Assembly (NCBI RefSeq): GCF_023023025.1
Contig: NZ_CP095481.1
Coordinates: 186,001-250,000 of the forward strand
Reading direction: 5' to 3'
Source of the DNA: Amycolatopsis sp. WQ 127309
GTDB lineage: Bacteria > Actinomycetota > Actinomycetes > Mycobacteriales > Pseudonocardiaceae
DNA length: 64,000 nt
Part shown: positions 8,761 through 17,644 of the stretch, in pieces
How the letters are laid out: every line of letters begins with the position of its first letter
How positions within the stretch are numbered: the stretch's first letter is position 1
Notes under the pieces: model-generated
The model's input: the letters and a program-made list of their open reading frames with translations, nothing else
Database searches by the model: none
Told to the model about the DNA's origin: nothing
Position numbers and translations under genes: made by a program

Positions 8761-9678
8761 TCAGCGCGACTCCCGCATCCGGGCCTCGCCCTCCACCCGG
8801 AACAGGAACGACGTCCAGCTCCGGAACGGCGCCCAGGCCTCCGCGATCTCGGCCAGTTCCGCCACTCCCGCGTCCGGGAGGTGGTACGCCTCGCGCATGA
8901 TCTCGTGCAGGCGGCTCTCCCCACGCGGGAAGACGTCCGGGTGCCCGGCGCCGCGGATCAGGATCAGCTCCGCGCTGAACCGGCCCACGCCCGGCAACAG
9001 CTGCAGTTGTTTGAGTGCGTCGTCGGCCGGCATCGCCCGCAACGTCGCCGCGTCGAGCAGGCCCTCGGCCGCCGCCCCGGCGATCGCTCGCAGGCGGTGC
9101 AGCTTCTGCACCGGTGCGCCGGGCAGGTACTCCAGTTTCGCCAGCTCGCCGGGCGCCGGGAACGACCAGAGCTTCGCCCCGTCCACCTCGACCTGCACGC
9201 CGTGGCGCTCGGTGAGGCCGCGGCGCAGGCGCACCGCCTGCGACATCCAGATCCGGTGGCTCAGCACCGCCCAGCACGCCGCCTCGTACGGCGACGCGAA
9301 CAGGACCGGCCGCAGCCCCGGGTGCAGGCCTTGCAGCATCGAGACGACCGGATCGCGCTCGCCGGCTTCCGGGAACCCGGTGGCGTCGACGTCCAGCGAG
9401 CACATCCGCGTGACCTGCGCCAGGACGGCTTCCGTGTGCTCCTCGGGGGCGTGGACCTCCACTTCGACCACGCCCGGCGATCTCTGTCTCAGTACCGCTC
9501 CCACCGGCGTCCACGCGCCGTCGACCGGGAACGCCACGCGGAGCGCTCCGGGCTCCGTGTCCGCTTCCGGCCGCCCGGCGGGCGCGAACCCGGTCAGGAA
9601 CTTCGCCGCCGCGGCCAGGTCGAACGGGCCGCGGACCGGGATCTCCCCGCTCGGTGCGGAAATCTTGGAAACCGCCAT
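8761..9678 (-). CDS. AlkA-type DNA-3-methyladenine glycosylase II-like protein
   Basis: A base-excision repair glycosylase of the HhH-GPD superfamily with an AlkA N-terminal domain. The helix-hairpin-helix region LQLLPGVGRFSAELILIRG lies about residues 227-245. In E. coli AlkA the catalytic Asp follows in KDVFLPDD; the aligned stretch here is PDVFPRGE, so Glu replaces the catalytic Asp. The protein is 305 residues, close to family length. GGAGGAGAC precedes the ATG. It is divergent from a methyltransferase gene, with a perfect palindrome between them. The family is clear; activity is uncertain because of the substitution. Confidence 0.82.
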   Translation of the reverse strand: MAVSKISAPSGEIPVRGPFDLAAAAKFLTGFAPAGRPEADTEPGALRVAFPVDGAWTPVGAVLRQRSPGVVEVEVHAPEEHTEAVLAQVTRMCSLDVDATGFPEAGERDPVVSMLQGLHPGLRPVLFASPYEAACWAVLSHRIWMSQAVRLRRGLTERHGVQVEVDGAKLWSFPAPGELAKLEYLPGAPVQKLHRLRAIAGAAAEGLLDAATLRAMPADDALKQLQLLPGVGRFSAELILIRGAGHPDVFPRGESRLHEIMREAYHLPDAGVAELAEIAEAWAPFRSWTSFLFRVEGEARMRESR

Positions 9679-9781
9679 GTCTCCTCCTCGGAGTCGGTGA
9701 TCGGTGGATCGCCACCTCGCCGACGACGTTAGGAAGGGGCACCGACAATTCCGGGCCTCGAACGCCCGCGCCCGGAGTTGT

Positions 9782-9797
9782 TCACTCGGTCGAGTGA
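9782..9797. promoter_or_regulatory. Perfect palindrome, likely operator between divergent genes
   Basis: TCACTCGgtCGAGTGA is a 7+2+7 perfect inverted repeat, about 100 bases upstream of the glycosylase start and 47 bases upstream of the methyltransferase start. Its size and symmetry fit a TetR-like dimeric repressor, but no regulator gene is adjacent. Confidence 0.5.
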
Positions 9798-9843
9798 CCT
9801 CGGCTTGGGCATACTGCCGGTATCCGAAACGACGGGAGCGCCT

Positions 9844-10593
9844 GTGCCGACCACCGCCCTCGACCGGCTCGAGAAGCTGCTGGAGACCCCCGCGGAAACC
9901 CGCGCGGGCTTCCTCGACCTGCTGGGCACGGCGGACCAGGCCGGCCCGTCCACCGGCATCACGCAGCGCCTGATGCGCACCACCCTGCTCCCGCGGGTCT
10001 ACGAGCGGTACTGGCGCCCCGCGCTCGGCCGCGCGCTCAAGGGTCCGGCCGGGCCCAGCATGGCGGGCGAGGTCCGGCTCGCCGCGAAACTCCTCGACCT
10101 GAAGCCGGGCCTGACCGCGCTGGACGTCGCCTGCGGCACCGGCCGGTTCACCCGCGCCTTCGGCGACGCCGTCGGCCCGGCCGGGCTCGCGATCGGCCTC
10201 GACGGCGCGCGCACGATGCTCACCAAGGCCGTGGCCGAAGGCGGCCCGGACAGCGTCGCCTACCTGCGCGCGGACGCGGTGCGCCTCCCCCTGCGAGAGT
10301 CCACTGTGGACGCCGTCTGCTGCTTCGCCGCGCTCCACATGTTCGCCGAGCCGGAGACCGCGTTGGACTCCTTCACGCGCGTGCTCAAGCCCGGCGGCCG
10401 GATCGTGCTGCTCACCAGCGCGCGCCGCGGCCGGCAGCCCGCGCGGCTGCTGGAGTCCGCCGGCGGGATCGTCAGCGGCCAGAAGATGTTCGACCGCGGC
10501 GAAATCGCGGCGAGCCTGCGCGCCCGCGGTTTCACCGAGATCACCGAGCGGTACGCCGGGGTCACGCAGATCGTGGCGGCCCGGCTGGGCTGA
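9844..10593 (+). CDS. Class I SAM-dependent methyltransferase
   Basis: A UbiE/COQ5-like small-molecule methyltransferase. SAM-binding motif I (LDVACGTGRF) lies near residue 96, an acidic motif II (GLDGA) follows, then DAVCCFAALHMF and a LKPGGRIVLLTSAR post-III segment. The N-terminal ~80 residues are helical and may cap the active site. The GTG start at 9844 is chosen because GGGAG precedes it at usual distance. The substrate is not predictable. Confidence 0.8.
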   Translation: MPTTALDRLEKLLETPAETRAGFLDLLGTADQAGPSTGITQRLMRTTLLPRVYERYWRPALGRALKGPAGPSMAGEVRLAAKLLDLKPGLTALDVACGTGRFTRAFGDAVGPAGLAIGLDGARTMLTKAVAEGGPDSVAYLRADAVRLPLRESTVDAVCCFAALHMFAEPETALDSFTRVLKPGGRIVLLTSARRGRQPARLLESAGGIVSGQKMFDRGEIAASLRARGFTEITERYAGVTQIVAARLG

Positions 10594-10632
10594 GCGCCGC
10601 GAACTGTCGGGGGTGGCGGTTAGCATCGCCCC

Positions 10633-11955
10633 ATGACCCACGCCGAACCCGTCCCGCCCGACGACAGCTACCTCCGCTCCCTGGTCGAAGCCACGGCCGA
10701 CGCGGTGGCGGCGGCCGAGCCGCTGTCCTCGCCGCACACCGGCGCGGACGAGGCGACCCGGGCCGAGGTGACGTCAGCGGTCGAGCGCAGTTCACCCGAT
10801 CTGGTGGCGTTGAGCCAAGATCTGCACGCCCACCCCGAGGAGGGGTTCGGGGAACACCGCTCGGTCGGCGCGCTGGCGGACCTCTTGGCGCGCCATGGTC
10901 ACGAAGCGACCGTCGGCGTGGGCGGCCTCGACACCGCGCTGCGCGTGAGCACGCCCGAGCGGGACGGCCCGCACATCGCCGTCCTCGCCGAGTACGACGC
11001 GCTGCCCGGTCTCGGCCACGCGTGCGGCCACAACGTCATCTGCACCACCGCCGCGGGCGGCTTCCTCGGCGCCGCGGCGGTGGCCGAGAAGCTCGGCGGG
11101 CGCGTCAGCCTCATCGGCACGCCGGCCGAGGAAGGCGGTGGTGGCAAGGAGATCCTGGCGCGCGCGGGTGTCTTCGACGACGTCGACGCGGTGATCATGC
11201 TGCACCCGTTCAGCCACGACGTCGCGCTGCACCCGTTCCTGGGCCGCCGTCAGCTGGAGATGGTCTTCCACGGCGTCGGCGCGCACGCCTCGGCCCAGCC
11301 GTTCATGGGCCGCAACGCGCTCGACGCGGCGGTCGCGGCCTACCAGGGCGTCTCGGCGCTGCGGCAGCAGCTTCCGCAGAGCGATCGCGTGCACGGCGTG
11401 TTCAGCGACGGCGGTGCGCGGCCGAACGTCATCCCGGCCCGCGCCGCGCTGCTGTTCTACCTGCGCTCCCAGAACCCCGAGACCCTGCGGGACCTGGCCA
11501 CCCGCATGACGTCGATCGCGGAGGGCGCGGCGGCGATGACCGGCTGCGGCGTCGAGCTGATCTGGGACGCCCAGGCCGCCTACCTGCCGATCCGGTTCAA
11601 CACCACGCTCGCCGGGCGCTGGTCGGTCAACCAGGCCGGCACCGGCCGCAAGCCACTGCCGCCCGGCATCGTCCCGGAGTCGCTCACCGGGTCCACCGAC
11701 CTCGGCAACCTCTCCTACCGGATGCCGGCGCTGCACCCGATGCTCGGGATCTCGGGGCCGACGGTCGCGTTGCACACCAAGGAGTTCGCGGCCGCCGCCG
11801 GTTCGGAGACGGGTGACGCGGGCGTCCGCGACGGCGCGCTCGGGCTGGCCCTGACCGCCGCGGACTACCTCGGCGACGCCGAGCTGCGGAAGGCCGTCCA
11901 CGACGAGTTCGAAGCGGCGGGAGGTGCATTGGACGTTCCGGCGTTCTTCGACTGA
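10633..11955 (+). CDS. M20 family amidohydrolase / metallopeptidase
   Basis: A zinc amidohydrolase of the M20D group (aminobenzoyl-glutamate or N-acyl-amino-acid hydrolases). EYDALPGLGHACGHN contains the Asp/His/Cys-x-His metal-binding stretch at about residues 119-134, followed by a GTPAEEGGGGKEI motif with the catalytic Glu pair. The central dimerisation domain includes GVGAHASAQPFMGRNALDA. The length of 440 residues is normal. The 39-base gap after the methyltransferase leaves room for co-transcription. The substrate is unknown. Confidence 0.88.
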   Translation: MTHAEPVPPDDSYLRSLVEATADAVAAAEPLSSPHTGADEATRAEVTSAVERSSPDLVALSQDLHAHPEEGFGEHRSVGALADLLARHGHEATVGVGGLDTALRVSTPERDGPHIAVLAEYDALPGLGHACGHNVICTTAAGGFLGAAAVAEKLGGRVSLIGTPAEEGGGGKEILARAGVFDDVDAVIMLHPFSHDVALHPFLGRRQLEMVFHGVGAHASAQPFMGRNALDAAVAAYQGVSALRQQLPQSDRVHGVFSDGGARPNVIPARAALLFYLRSQNPETLRDLATRMTSIAEGAAAMTGCGVELIWDAQAAYLPIRFNTTLAGRWSVNQAGTGRKPLPPGIVPESLTGSTDLGNLSYRMPALHPMLGISGPTVALHTKEFAAAAGSETGDAGVRDGALGLALTAADYLGDAELRKAVHDEFEAAGGALDVPAFFD

Positions 11956-11968
11956 GGCGCGCGGAAAG

Positions 11969-12019
11969 CCTGAGAACCGCCTGAGTTTTCTCAGCTGATT
12001 CTTCTCAGCAAAGCCTGAG
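11969..12019. promoter_or_regulatory. CCTGAG/CTCAG repeat cluster upstream of the HtrA-like gene
   Basis: Five copies of CTGAG or its complement occur in 51 bases (CCTGAG at 11969 and 11980, CTCAG at 11990 and 12004, CCTGAG at 12014). The first two direct copies are 11 bases apart, one helical turn, as for OmpR/PhoB-type regulators. The site lies 50-100 bases upstream of the protease start. Confidence 0.4.
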
Positions 12020-12064
12020 GGATTTCCACAGGTTGTTCACAAGCACAGGCGCGAATCTTGGTTC

Positions 12065-13075
12065 ATGACCGAGAACGAGAGTCGGCCCGGCCCCGCCTCA
12101 CCCGGTGGGCACCAGCCGCACCAGCACACCCAGCAGTACGGGCCGTACGCGCAGTACGCCTACCCCCAGCAGGCCGCGCCGAATCCGCTCTTCACCCCGC
12201 AGCCGCCGGCACCGCAGGCCCTCAAGAAGCCGCGCCGGGGCGGCCGGGTCGCGATGCTGGTCGGCGCGACCGCGCTCGGCGCCGCGCTGGTCGGGGGCGT
12301 CGGCGGCGCCGCGATCGTCGGGCTGACCGCGACCTCGGCGGACGGCACGACGTCGGTGAGCGCACCGGCGGCGACGGGGCAGACGGTCGCCAACAGCACG
12401 TCCGGTGACGTCAGCGGCGTCGCGGCGAAGGTGACGCCGAGCGTCGTGCAGATCAACGTCACCACCGACCAGGGCGAGGCGATCGGCTCCGGCGTCATCC
12501 TCAGCGCCGACGGCCGGATCCTGACCAACGCGCACGTGGTCGACGGCGCCCAGAGCGTCGTCATCACGACGTCCGACGGCACGAAGTACCAGGCCAGTGT
12601 GGTCGGCGCGGACACCAAGGCCGACATCGCGGTGGTCCAAGCGAAGAACGCCAGTGGCCTGACCGCCGCCAGCCTCGGGGACTCGAGCAAGCTCGCCGTC
12701 GGCCAGGAGGTCATCGCGATCGGCTCGCCGGGCGGGCTGCAGAACACTGTCACGACCGGCATCGTCAGCGCGCTGAACCGGAATCTGTCCGACATCGGCC
12801 AAGGCGAGCAGGAGCAGCAGCAGTCGCCGTTCAACCGCACCTCGAACCAGACCAGCGACTCGCCCAGCTACACCGCGATCCAGACGGACGCTTCGATCAA
12901 CCAGGGCAACTCCGGCGGCGCGCTGGTCGACGCGAGCGGCAACGTGATCGGGATCAACTCGGCGCTCTACAGCCCGACGGCGTCGGCGAACGGCTCCGCG
13001 GGCAGCGTCGGGATCGGCTTCGCCATCCCGATCAACGACGCCAAGAAGATCGTCGACCAGATCGTGAACAACTGA
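12065..13075 (+). CDS. Membrane-anchored HtrA/DegP-like serine protease without PDZ domain
   Basis: A trypsin-like quality-control protease acting on the outer face of the membrane. Residues 1-58 are a cytoplasmic Pro/Gln/Tyr-rich tail, residues about 62-88 form one transmembrane helix, and residues about 118-330 are the protease. The triad is visible as His157 (TNAHVV), Asp187 (TKADIAVV) and Ser283 (GNSGGAL). The usual C-terminal PDZ domain is missing: the protein ends soon after the protease fold. A repeat-rich promoter upstream and two strong hairpins downstream make it a single-gene unit. Confidence 0.9.
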   Translation: MTENESRPGPASPGGHQPHQHTQQYGPYAQYAYPQQAAPNPLFTPQPPAPQALKKPRRGGRVAMLVGATALGAALVGGVGGAAIVGLTATSADGTTSVSAPAATGQTVANSTSGDVSGVAAKVTPSVVQINVTTDQGEAIGSGVILSADGRILTNAHVVDGAQSVVITTSDGTKYQASVVGADTKADIAVVQAKNASGLTAASLGDSSKLAVGQEVIAIGSPGGLQNTVTTGIVSALNRNLSDIGQGEQEQQQSPFNRTSNQTSDSPSYTAIQTDASINQGNSGGALVDASGNVIGINSALYSPTASANGSAGSVGIGFAIPINDAKKIVDQIVNN

Positions 13076-13082
13076 AAGACGT

Positions 13083-13111
13083 GGACGGGCCGTGTTCGGG
13101 GCGGCCCGTCC
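13083..13111 (+). terminator. Terminator hairpin after the HtrA-like gene
   Basis: GGACGGGCCG pairs with CGGCCCGTCC over a 9-base loop, directly after the protease stop codon. Confidence 0.65.
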
Positions 13112-13140
13112 CTCCCGCTTCGGGGAGCGGGGAACACGGC

Positions 13141-13185
13141 GAAGGCCGTTTCGAGAGTCAATCGGGGGCTCTCGAAACGGCCTTC
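13141..13185. terminator. Long hairpin between convergent genes
   Basis: A perfect 17-base stem (GAAGGCCGTTTCGAGAG with its complement) and 11-base loop lie between the HtrA-like gene and the minus-strand DUF3224 gene. It probably terminates both directions. Confidence 0.7.
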
Positions 13186-13192
13186 GCGCTGT

Positions 13193-13558
13193 CTACAGCT
13201 CGTAAGTGAGCGTGAAGGTGTGGTCCGGCCCGATCTCGGCCGTGCCGGAGATCCCGGCCAGCTCACCCGAGCCGGAGCCGGTGAGGATCTTCAGCGTCAG
13301 GCCGGTGTCGTCGGCCGTGTGGTGCAGGACGAACGCGCCCTTGCGGCCGTCGACGGAGACGGCGAGACGTTCGAAGGCGACGTACGCGCGCGAAGTCGCG
13401 TTGGACGCCGTCAGCATCTCGACCGTGCTGGTCCCCTCGACCGAGCCGGTGAACGTCTTGGCGATCGCCACCCGGGCGAACTCCGTGCCCGCGGCCTCAT
13501 CGGTCGCCTGCGGCTCCCACTTGTCGAGGACGAACGACGCGGTGGCGGTGCTGGTCAT
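13193..13558 (-). CDS. DUF3224 domain protein
   Basis: A 121-residue beta-rich protein matching the DUF3224 pattern: alternating strands with SVEGTSTVEML, AYVAFERLAVSVDGRKGAFVL and a C-terminal GTAEIGPDHTFTLTYEL. The family is common in actinobacteria and probably forms a small barrel that may bind a ligand; its role is unknown. The ATG at 13558 is well placed, and the gene ends against a shared hairpin. Confidence 0.8.
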   Translation of the reverse strand: MTSTATASFVLDKWEPQATDEAAGTEFARVAIAKTFTGSVEGTSTVEMLTASNATSRAYVAFERLAVSVDGRKGAFVLHHTADDTGLTLKILTGSGSGELAGISGTAEIGPDHTFTLTYEL

Positions 13559-13631
13559 GGCTGGTTTCCCCTGTTCGTCGGTGATGGGCGCAAGCTTGGC
13601 AGCGATACCTGACAGGTCGCGTCAGGTTTTC

Positions 13632-15167
13632 TCAGCGCTTCCGGTTGCCGAACAGCCCGCGCGTGATCTCCCGGCCCAGCGCGCTGGCCGCGGACCGCAT
13701 GAAGGACTTCACGGCCGGGTTCTTCATCGCCGATTCGATCATCCCGGGCTCTTCCTTCTCCTTCTTGAGAGCGGGCGCAGGCGCGGACTCGGGCGCAGGG
13801 GCGTCGGGCGCAGGCGCAGCCACCTTCGCGGCCAGCTTCTCGTAGGCCGACTCCCGGTCGATCGTCTCGGCGTACTTCGCGTGCAGATCCGACGAAGCGA
13901 CCGAAGCGGCGACGGCCTCCGCGCCGATCGAGCCCATCTTCGACCGCGGCGCCCGCAGCCGCGTCCACGCCACCGGCGTCGGCGCGCCCCGCTCCGACAG
14001 CACCGTGACGATCGCCTCGCCGATGCCCAGCGACGTCAACGCCGTGTCGAGCTCGTAGAACTTCGTCTTCGGGTAGGTCTTGACCGTCTTGGCCAGCGCC
14101 GCCTGGTCGTCCGGGGTGAACGCCCGCAGCGCGTGCTGGATCCGCGCGCCCAGCTGGGAGAGGACGTTGTTCGGGATGTCCGTGGGCAGCTGCGTGCAGA
14201 AGAAGACGCCGACGCCCTTCGACCGGATCAGCTTCACGGTCTGTTCGATGCGCTCCAGGAACGCCTTCGACGCGCCGTTGAACAGCAGGTGCGCCTCGTC
14301 GAAGAAGAACACCAGCTTCGGCTGGTCGAGATCGCCCTCCTCCGGCAGCTCCTCGAACAGCTCGGCCAGCAGCCACATCAGGAACGTCGAGAACAACGCC
14401 GGCTTCGCCTGCAGGTTGTCCAGCTCCAGCAGCGTGACGACGCCCTTGCCGTCGCGGGCGCGCATCAGGTCGTGGACGTCCAGCTCGGGCTCGCCGAAGA
14501 AGTCCTCCCCGCCTTGGGCCTCCAGGTTGGACAAGGAACGCAGGATCACCCCGGCCGTCGCGGCCGAGACGCCGCCGATGCCCTTGAGGTCCGCCTTGCC
14601 CTCGTCGCTGGTCAGGTGCGTGATGACCGACCGGAGGTCCTTCGTGTCCAGCAACGCCAGCCCGCGCTGGTCGGCCCAGTGGAAGATCAGGCCGAGCGTC
14701 GACTCCTGCGTCTCGTTCAGCCCCAGCACCTTCGACAGCAGCACCGGCCCGAAGCTCGTGATCGTCGCCCGGATCGGCGCGCCCTTCCCGCCCGTCCCCA
14801 GCGACAGGAACTGCACCGGGAACGCCGTCCCCGCCCAGTCGTCACCCAGCTCCTGCGAGCGCTTCGACACCTTGTCGGTCGCCTCGCCGGCCGCCGCGAG
14901 ACCCGACAGGTCACCCTTCACGTCCGCGAGCACCACCGGCACCCCGGCCGCCGACAACTGCTCCGCCACCAGCTGCAACGTCTTCGTCTTGCCCGTCCCG
15001 GTCGCCCCCGCGACCAGCCCGTGCCGGTTCAGCGTCGCCAACGGCAGGCGCACGGCGGCACCCGCGTCCGCCTGCCCGTCGATCACCACCGCACCCAGCT
15101 CCAGCGCGGCACCCTCACTCGCATAACCGGCGGCGATCTCGCCCGCCGGCGTCCCCTGCTCCGTCAC
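13632..15167 (-). CDS. HerA-like (DUF853) P-loop ATPase
   Basis: A helicase HerA-like ATPase of the DUF853 family. The Walker A motif GATGTGKT lies at about residues 53-60 and the Walker B LVFFFDEAHLLF at about 301-312, followed by an arginine-finger region. The C-terminal ~90 residues are a Pro/Ala/Lys-rich tail and a short helix. HerA relatives drive DNA translocation, but this free-standing actinobacterial family lacks a NurA partner here and its role is not settled. The GTG at 15167 is preferred because GGGGAG precedes it at 7 bases and the protein then matches family length. Confidence 0.85.
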   Translation of the reverse strand: MTEQGTPAGEIAAGYASEGAALELGAVVIDGQADAGAAVRLPLATLNRHGLVAGATGTGKTKTLQLVAEQLSAAGVPVVLADVKGDLSGLAAAGEATDKVSKRSQELGDDWAGTAFPVQFLSLGTGGKGAPIRATITSFGPVLLSKVLGLNETQESTLGLIFHWADQRGLALLDTKDLRSVITHLTSDEGKADLKGIGGVSAATAGVILRSLSNLEAQGGEDFFGEPELDVHDLMRARDGKGVVTLLELDNLQAKPALFSTFLMWLLAELFEELPEEGDLDQPKLVFFFDEAHLLFNGASKAFLERIEQTVKLIRSKGVGVFFCTQLPTDIPNNVLSQLGARIQHALRAFTPDDQAALAKTVKTYPKTKFYELDTALTSLGIGEAIVTVLSERGAPTPVAWTRLRAPRSKMGSIGAEAVAASVASSDLHAKYAETIDRESAYEKLAAKVAAPAPDAPAPESAPAPALKKEKEEPGMIESAMKNPAVKSFMRSAASALGREITRGLFGNRKR

Positions 15168-15281
15168 TCGCGACTCCCCGATCTGTGTCCTGCACCACAC
15201 CGGTGGCGGCCCCGCGAGCGTAAACGCGCCGTACGTGCAGGTAACGCACCTCTTGTCCCCGTGTCGGGTTAGGGTCACCAG

Positions 15282-15890
15282 GTGACCGACCGCCTAGTCT
15301 GGATCGACTGCGAGATGACGGGGCTCGACCTCGGCAAGGACGCGTTGATCGAAATCGCCGCCCTCGTGACCGACGCGGAGCTCAACGTGCTCGGCGAGGG
15401 AGTGGACATCGTCATCCACGCCGACGAGGAAAAACTCGCCGGCATGCCCGAGATCGTCCGCGAGATGCACGCCCACTCCGGCCTCACCGAAGAAGTGCGC
15501 CGCTCCACGGTGACCCTCGAAGAAGCCGAGCGCCGCGTCCTCGAGTACATCCGCGAGTACATCCCCGAACCCGGCACCGCGCCGCTGGCCGGCAACTCCA
15601 TCGCCACCGACCGCGGCTACATCACCCGCGACATGCCGGCCCTCGACGCGCACCTCCACTACCGCCTCGTCGACGTCTCCTCCATCAAGGAACTCGTCCG
15701 CCGCTGGTACCCGCGCATCTACTACGCCAAGCCGGAAAAGGGCCTCGCCCACCGCGCCCTCGCCGACATCAAGGAATCCATCGGCGAACTCGACTACTAC
15801 CGGCGCGTCGCCTTCGTCGCCCAACCCGGCCCCAGCAGCGACGAAGCCAAAGCCGCCGCCGCTGAAGTGCGCGAACAGCACCAGGGGTAA
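15282..15890 (+). CDS. orn: Oligoribonuclease
   Basis: Orn is the DEDDh-family 3'-5' exonuclease that degrades 2-5 nucleotide RNAs and pGpG to mononucleotides. Exo I ([10 protein letters not shown]), Exo II ([10 protein letters not shown]) and Exo III ([11 protein letters not shown]) are intact, giving all acidic metal ligands and the catalytic His. The 202-residue length is standard. It starts with GTG, closely preceded by AGGTCACCAG. tRNA-His follows, a common actinobacterial arrangement. Confidence 0.96.
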   Translation: MTDRLVWIDCEMTGLDLGKDALIEIAALVTDAELNVLGEGVDIVIHADEEKLAGMPEIVREMHAHSGLTEEVRRSTVTLEEAERRVLEYIREYIPEPGTAPLAGNSIATDRGYITRDMPALDAHLHYRLVDVSSIKELVRRWYPRIYYAKPEKGLAHRALADIKESIGELDYYRRVAFVAQPGPSSDEAKAAAAEVREQHQG

Positions 15891-15964
15891 CCCCCCGGAA
15901 AACCACGCGCGGGCACCCGCTACGATTACGGCATCGAGGTGATCGCACGCGGTTGCCTCAGATG

Positions 15965-16037
15965 GTGGGCGTAGCTCAGCTGGTAGAGCACCTGGTTGTG
16001 GTCCAGGAGGTCGCGGGTTCGAAACCCGTCGCTCACC
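15965..16037 (+). tRNA. tRNA-His (GTG anticodon)
   Basis: A cloverleaf folds with acceptor GTGGGCG/CGCTCAC, D-arm AGCTCAGCTGGTAGAGC, anticodon loop TTGTGGT and T-arm GGGTTCGAAACCC. A G at 15964 can serve as the G-1 typical of tRNA-His opposite C73. CCA is not encoded. Confidence 0.97.
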
Positions 16038-16043
16038 CCGATG

Positions 16044-16091
16044 CCCCGACTTGGTCGGTCCCTTGCGGGACCTTTCCCGAGTCGGGGTTTT
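16044..16091 (+). terminator. Terminator after tRNA-His
   Basis: CCCCGACT pairs with AGTCGGGG around an inner hairpin (GGTCCC/GGGACC) and is followed by TTTT. A second GC-rich hairpin follows at about 16101-16120. Confidence 0.75.
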
Positions 16092-16175
16092 GCCTTTTCC
16101 TGTGGGGGTCGAACCCCCACACCCCCGCCGGGGGATGCCCCCGGACCCCCATCCCGTGTGGTCGGCCCGGGCGTG

Positions 16176-17453
16176 TCAGGTTGCGGGTATGAAGTCTTCC
16201 TTTGACGGGTTCAGCCAGGCTGGGCGGGCTGCCGCCAGGGCCAGTAGGGCCAGGGCTAGGAGCACGTACAACGTGTGGGCTAGCGCCTGGGCTGCTGTCG
16301 GGTAGGTCTCTGGGAGGATTACCAGGCCTACCAGCGGGACGTTTGAGCGTCCCTCTCCTACCTTCCAGGCGAATGTCAGCAGGTAGACCGCCGTCAAGAT
16401 TGCTGCTGGCCACCACGTGCGGGAGCGTAGGGCGCCGCCGGCGGCCATTGCGAAGAACGGGATGAACCAGACCCAGTAGTGCGTCCAGGTCCAGGGGGTT
16501 ACCAGGACCATTGTTGCGCCTATGACGCTCACTGCCAGCAGCTCTCGGCCTTCGCGGTGGGCTCGGACCGCGATCCAGAGGGCTGCCAGTGCGACCACGC
16601 CGGCCACGGGGATCCAGATGGGGCCTGGGACGTCGGCTATGCCCAGGAGGCGGGCCAAGGCGCCTCGGATTGACTGGTTTTCCGGGGACATTGCGTCGCT
16701 GTCGCCGGTGATCCTCGAGGGGTCGGCCAGGTTGGCTGCCCAGAATGCTTTTGAGTCGCCCGGTAGGGCTGCGAAGCCTGCTAGGGCCGTTACGGCGAAT
16801 GCGCCTACTGCTACTGCTGCTGCGCGGAAGCGGCGGGTGGCCAGCAGGTAGATGACGAAGATGCCCGGGATCAGTTTGATGCCCGCCGCTACTCCTACGC
16901 CTACGCCTGTCCACCAGCGGTTGCGGCCCGTCAGGTCCGCCAGCACCAGTATCAGCAGGACCAGGTTGATCTGGCCGGCCGTGAAGTTCATCAGCACCGG
17001 CTGCAGGGGCAGTGCCAACGCCGTCAGAGCTGCCGTCGCGGCGACGCGGCCGTGGTCGCGGGCGTAACCCTGCTGACCCAGCGAGATCCAGACGACCGCC
17101 AGCAGCGAAAACAGGTTCACCAGCAGGGCCAGCATCGGCAGGAGCAGCTTCGGCACCAGCGTCAGGGCGACGAACACCCCGGCCGCGAACGGCGTGTACT
17201 TGAACGTGCCGCCGATCGTCGGCAGGTGGGACACGCCCGGCTCGTACAGCGGCGCACCCGCCCGCACCGCCTGGCCGGTGGCCACATAGGACTTGAAGTC
17301 CTCTAGGTAGATGCCGGTCGACGTCCAGATCCCGGCCCACACCGTGTAGCCCGCGAACACCACCAGCAACAGCAGGCCGGAGAGCACGGACCACCAGAGC
17401 GGCGCCGGCAACCTGCGCTCGACCGGCGCTTCCGGAACGACGACCGTCGACAT
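16176..17453 (-). CDS. GT87 polyprenyl-phosphomannose-dependent alpha-mannosyltransferase
   Basis: A multi-span membrane glycosyltransferase of the DUF2029/GT87 family, which in actinobacteria adds alpha-1,2 or alpha-1,6 mannose to lipoglycans using polyprenyl-phosphomannose on the outer membrane face. About ten hydrophobic segments are visible. The first extracellular loop carries the family pattern LEDFKSYVATGQAVRAGAPLY at about residues 50-70, with the catalytic acidic residue expected there. Later segments TAGQINLVLL and GIKLIPG are also family hallmarks. ATG 17453 has GAGGGGG upstream. The C-terminal half uses noticeably more A/T-ending codons than neighbours. Confidence 0.85.
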   Translation of the reverse strand: MSTVVVPEAPVERRLPAPLWWSVLSGLLLLVVFAGYTVWAGIWTSTGIYLEDFKSYVATGQAVRAGAPLYEPGVSHLPTIGGTFKYTPFAAGVFVALTLVPKLLLPMLALLVNLFSLLAVVWISLGQQGYARDHGRVAATAALTALALPLQPVLMNFTAGQINLVLLILVLADLTGRNRWWTGVGVGVAAGIKLIPGIFVIYLLATRRFRAAAVAVGAFAVTALAGFAALPGDSKAFWAANLADPSRITGDSDAMSPENQSIRGALARLLGIADVPGPIWIPVAGVVALAALWIAVRAHREGRELLAVSVIGATMVLVTPWTWTHYWVWFIPFFAMAAGGALRSRTWWPAAILTAVYLLTFAWKVGEGRSNVPLVGLVILPETYPTAAQALAHTLYVLLALALLALAAARPAWLNPSKEDFIPAT

Positions 17454-17644
17454 CGGGTAACCCCCTCGGGGCACCACGAGCAGCAGCACACCCCTCGAAA
17501 ACCTGGCAAAACGCCCTGCGGCGAGAGGCGCGCGGCCAGTGTAGCGATCCGGGTTCACCCGGATGGCCTTCGCCTGCCGGTGGTAACCCTCACGACCGGA
17601 TGGCTCAACGTGCGGGAGTCTCGACCGGGGTGCACGGTGATCTC

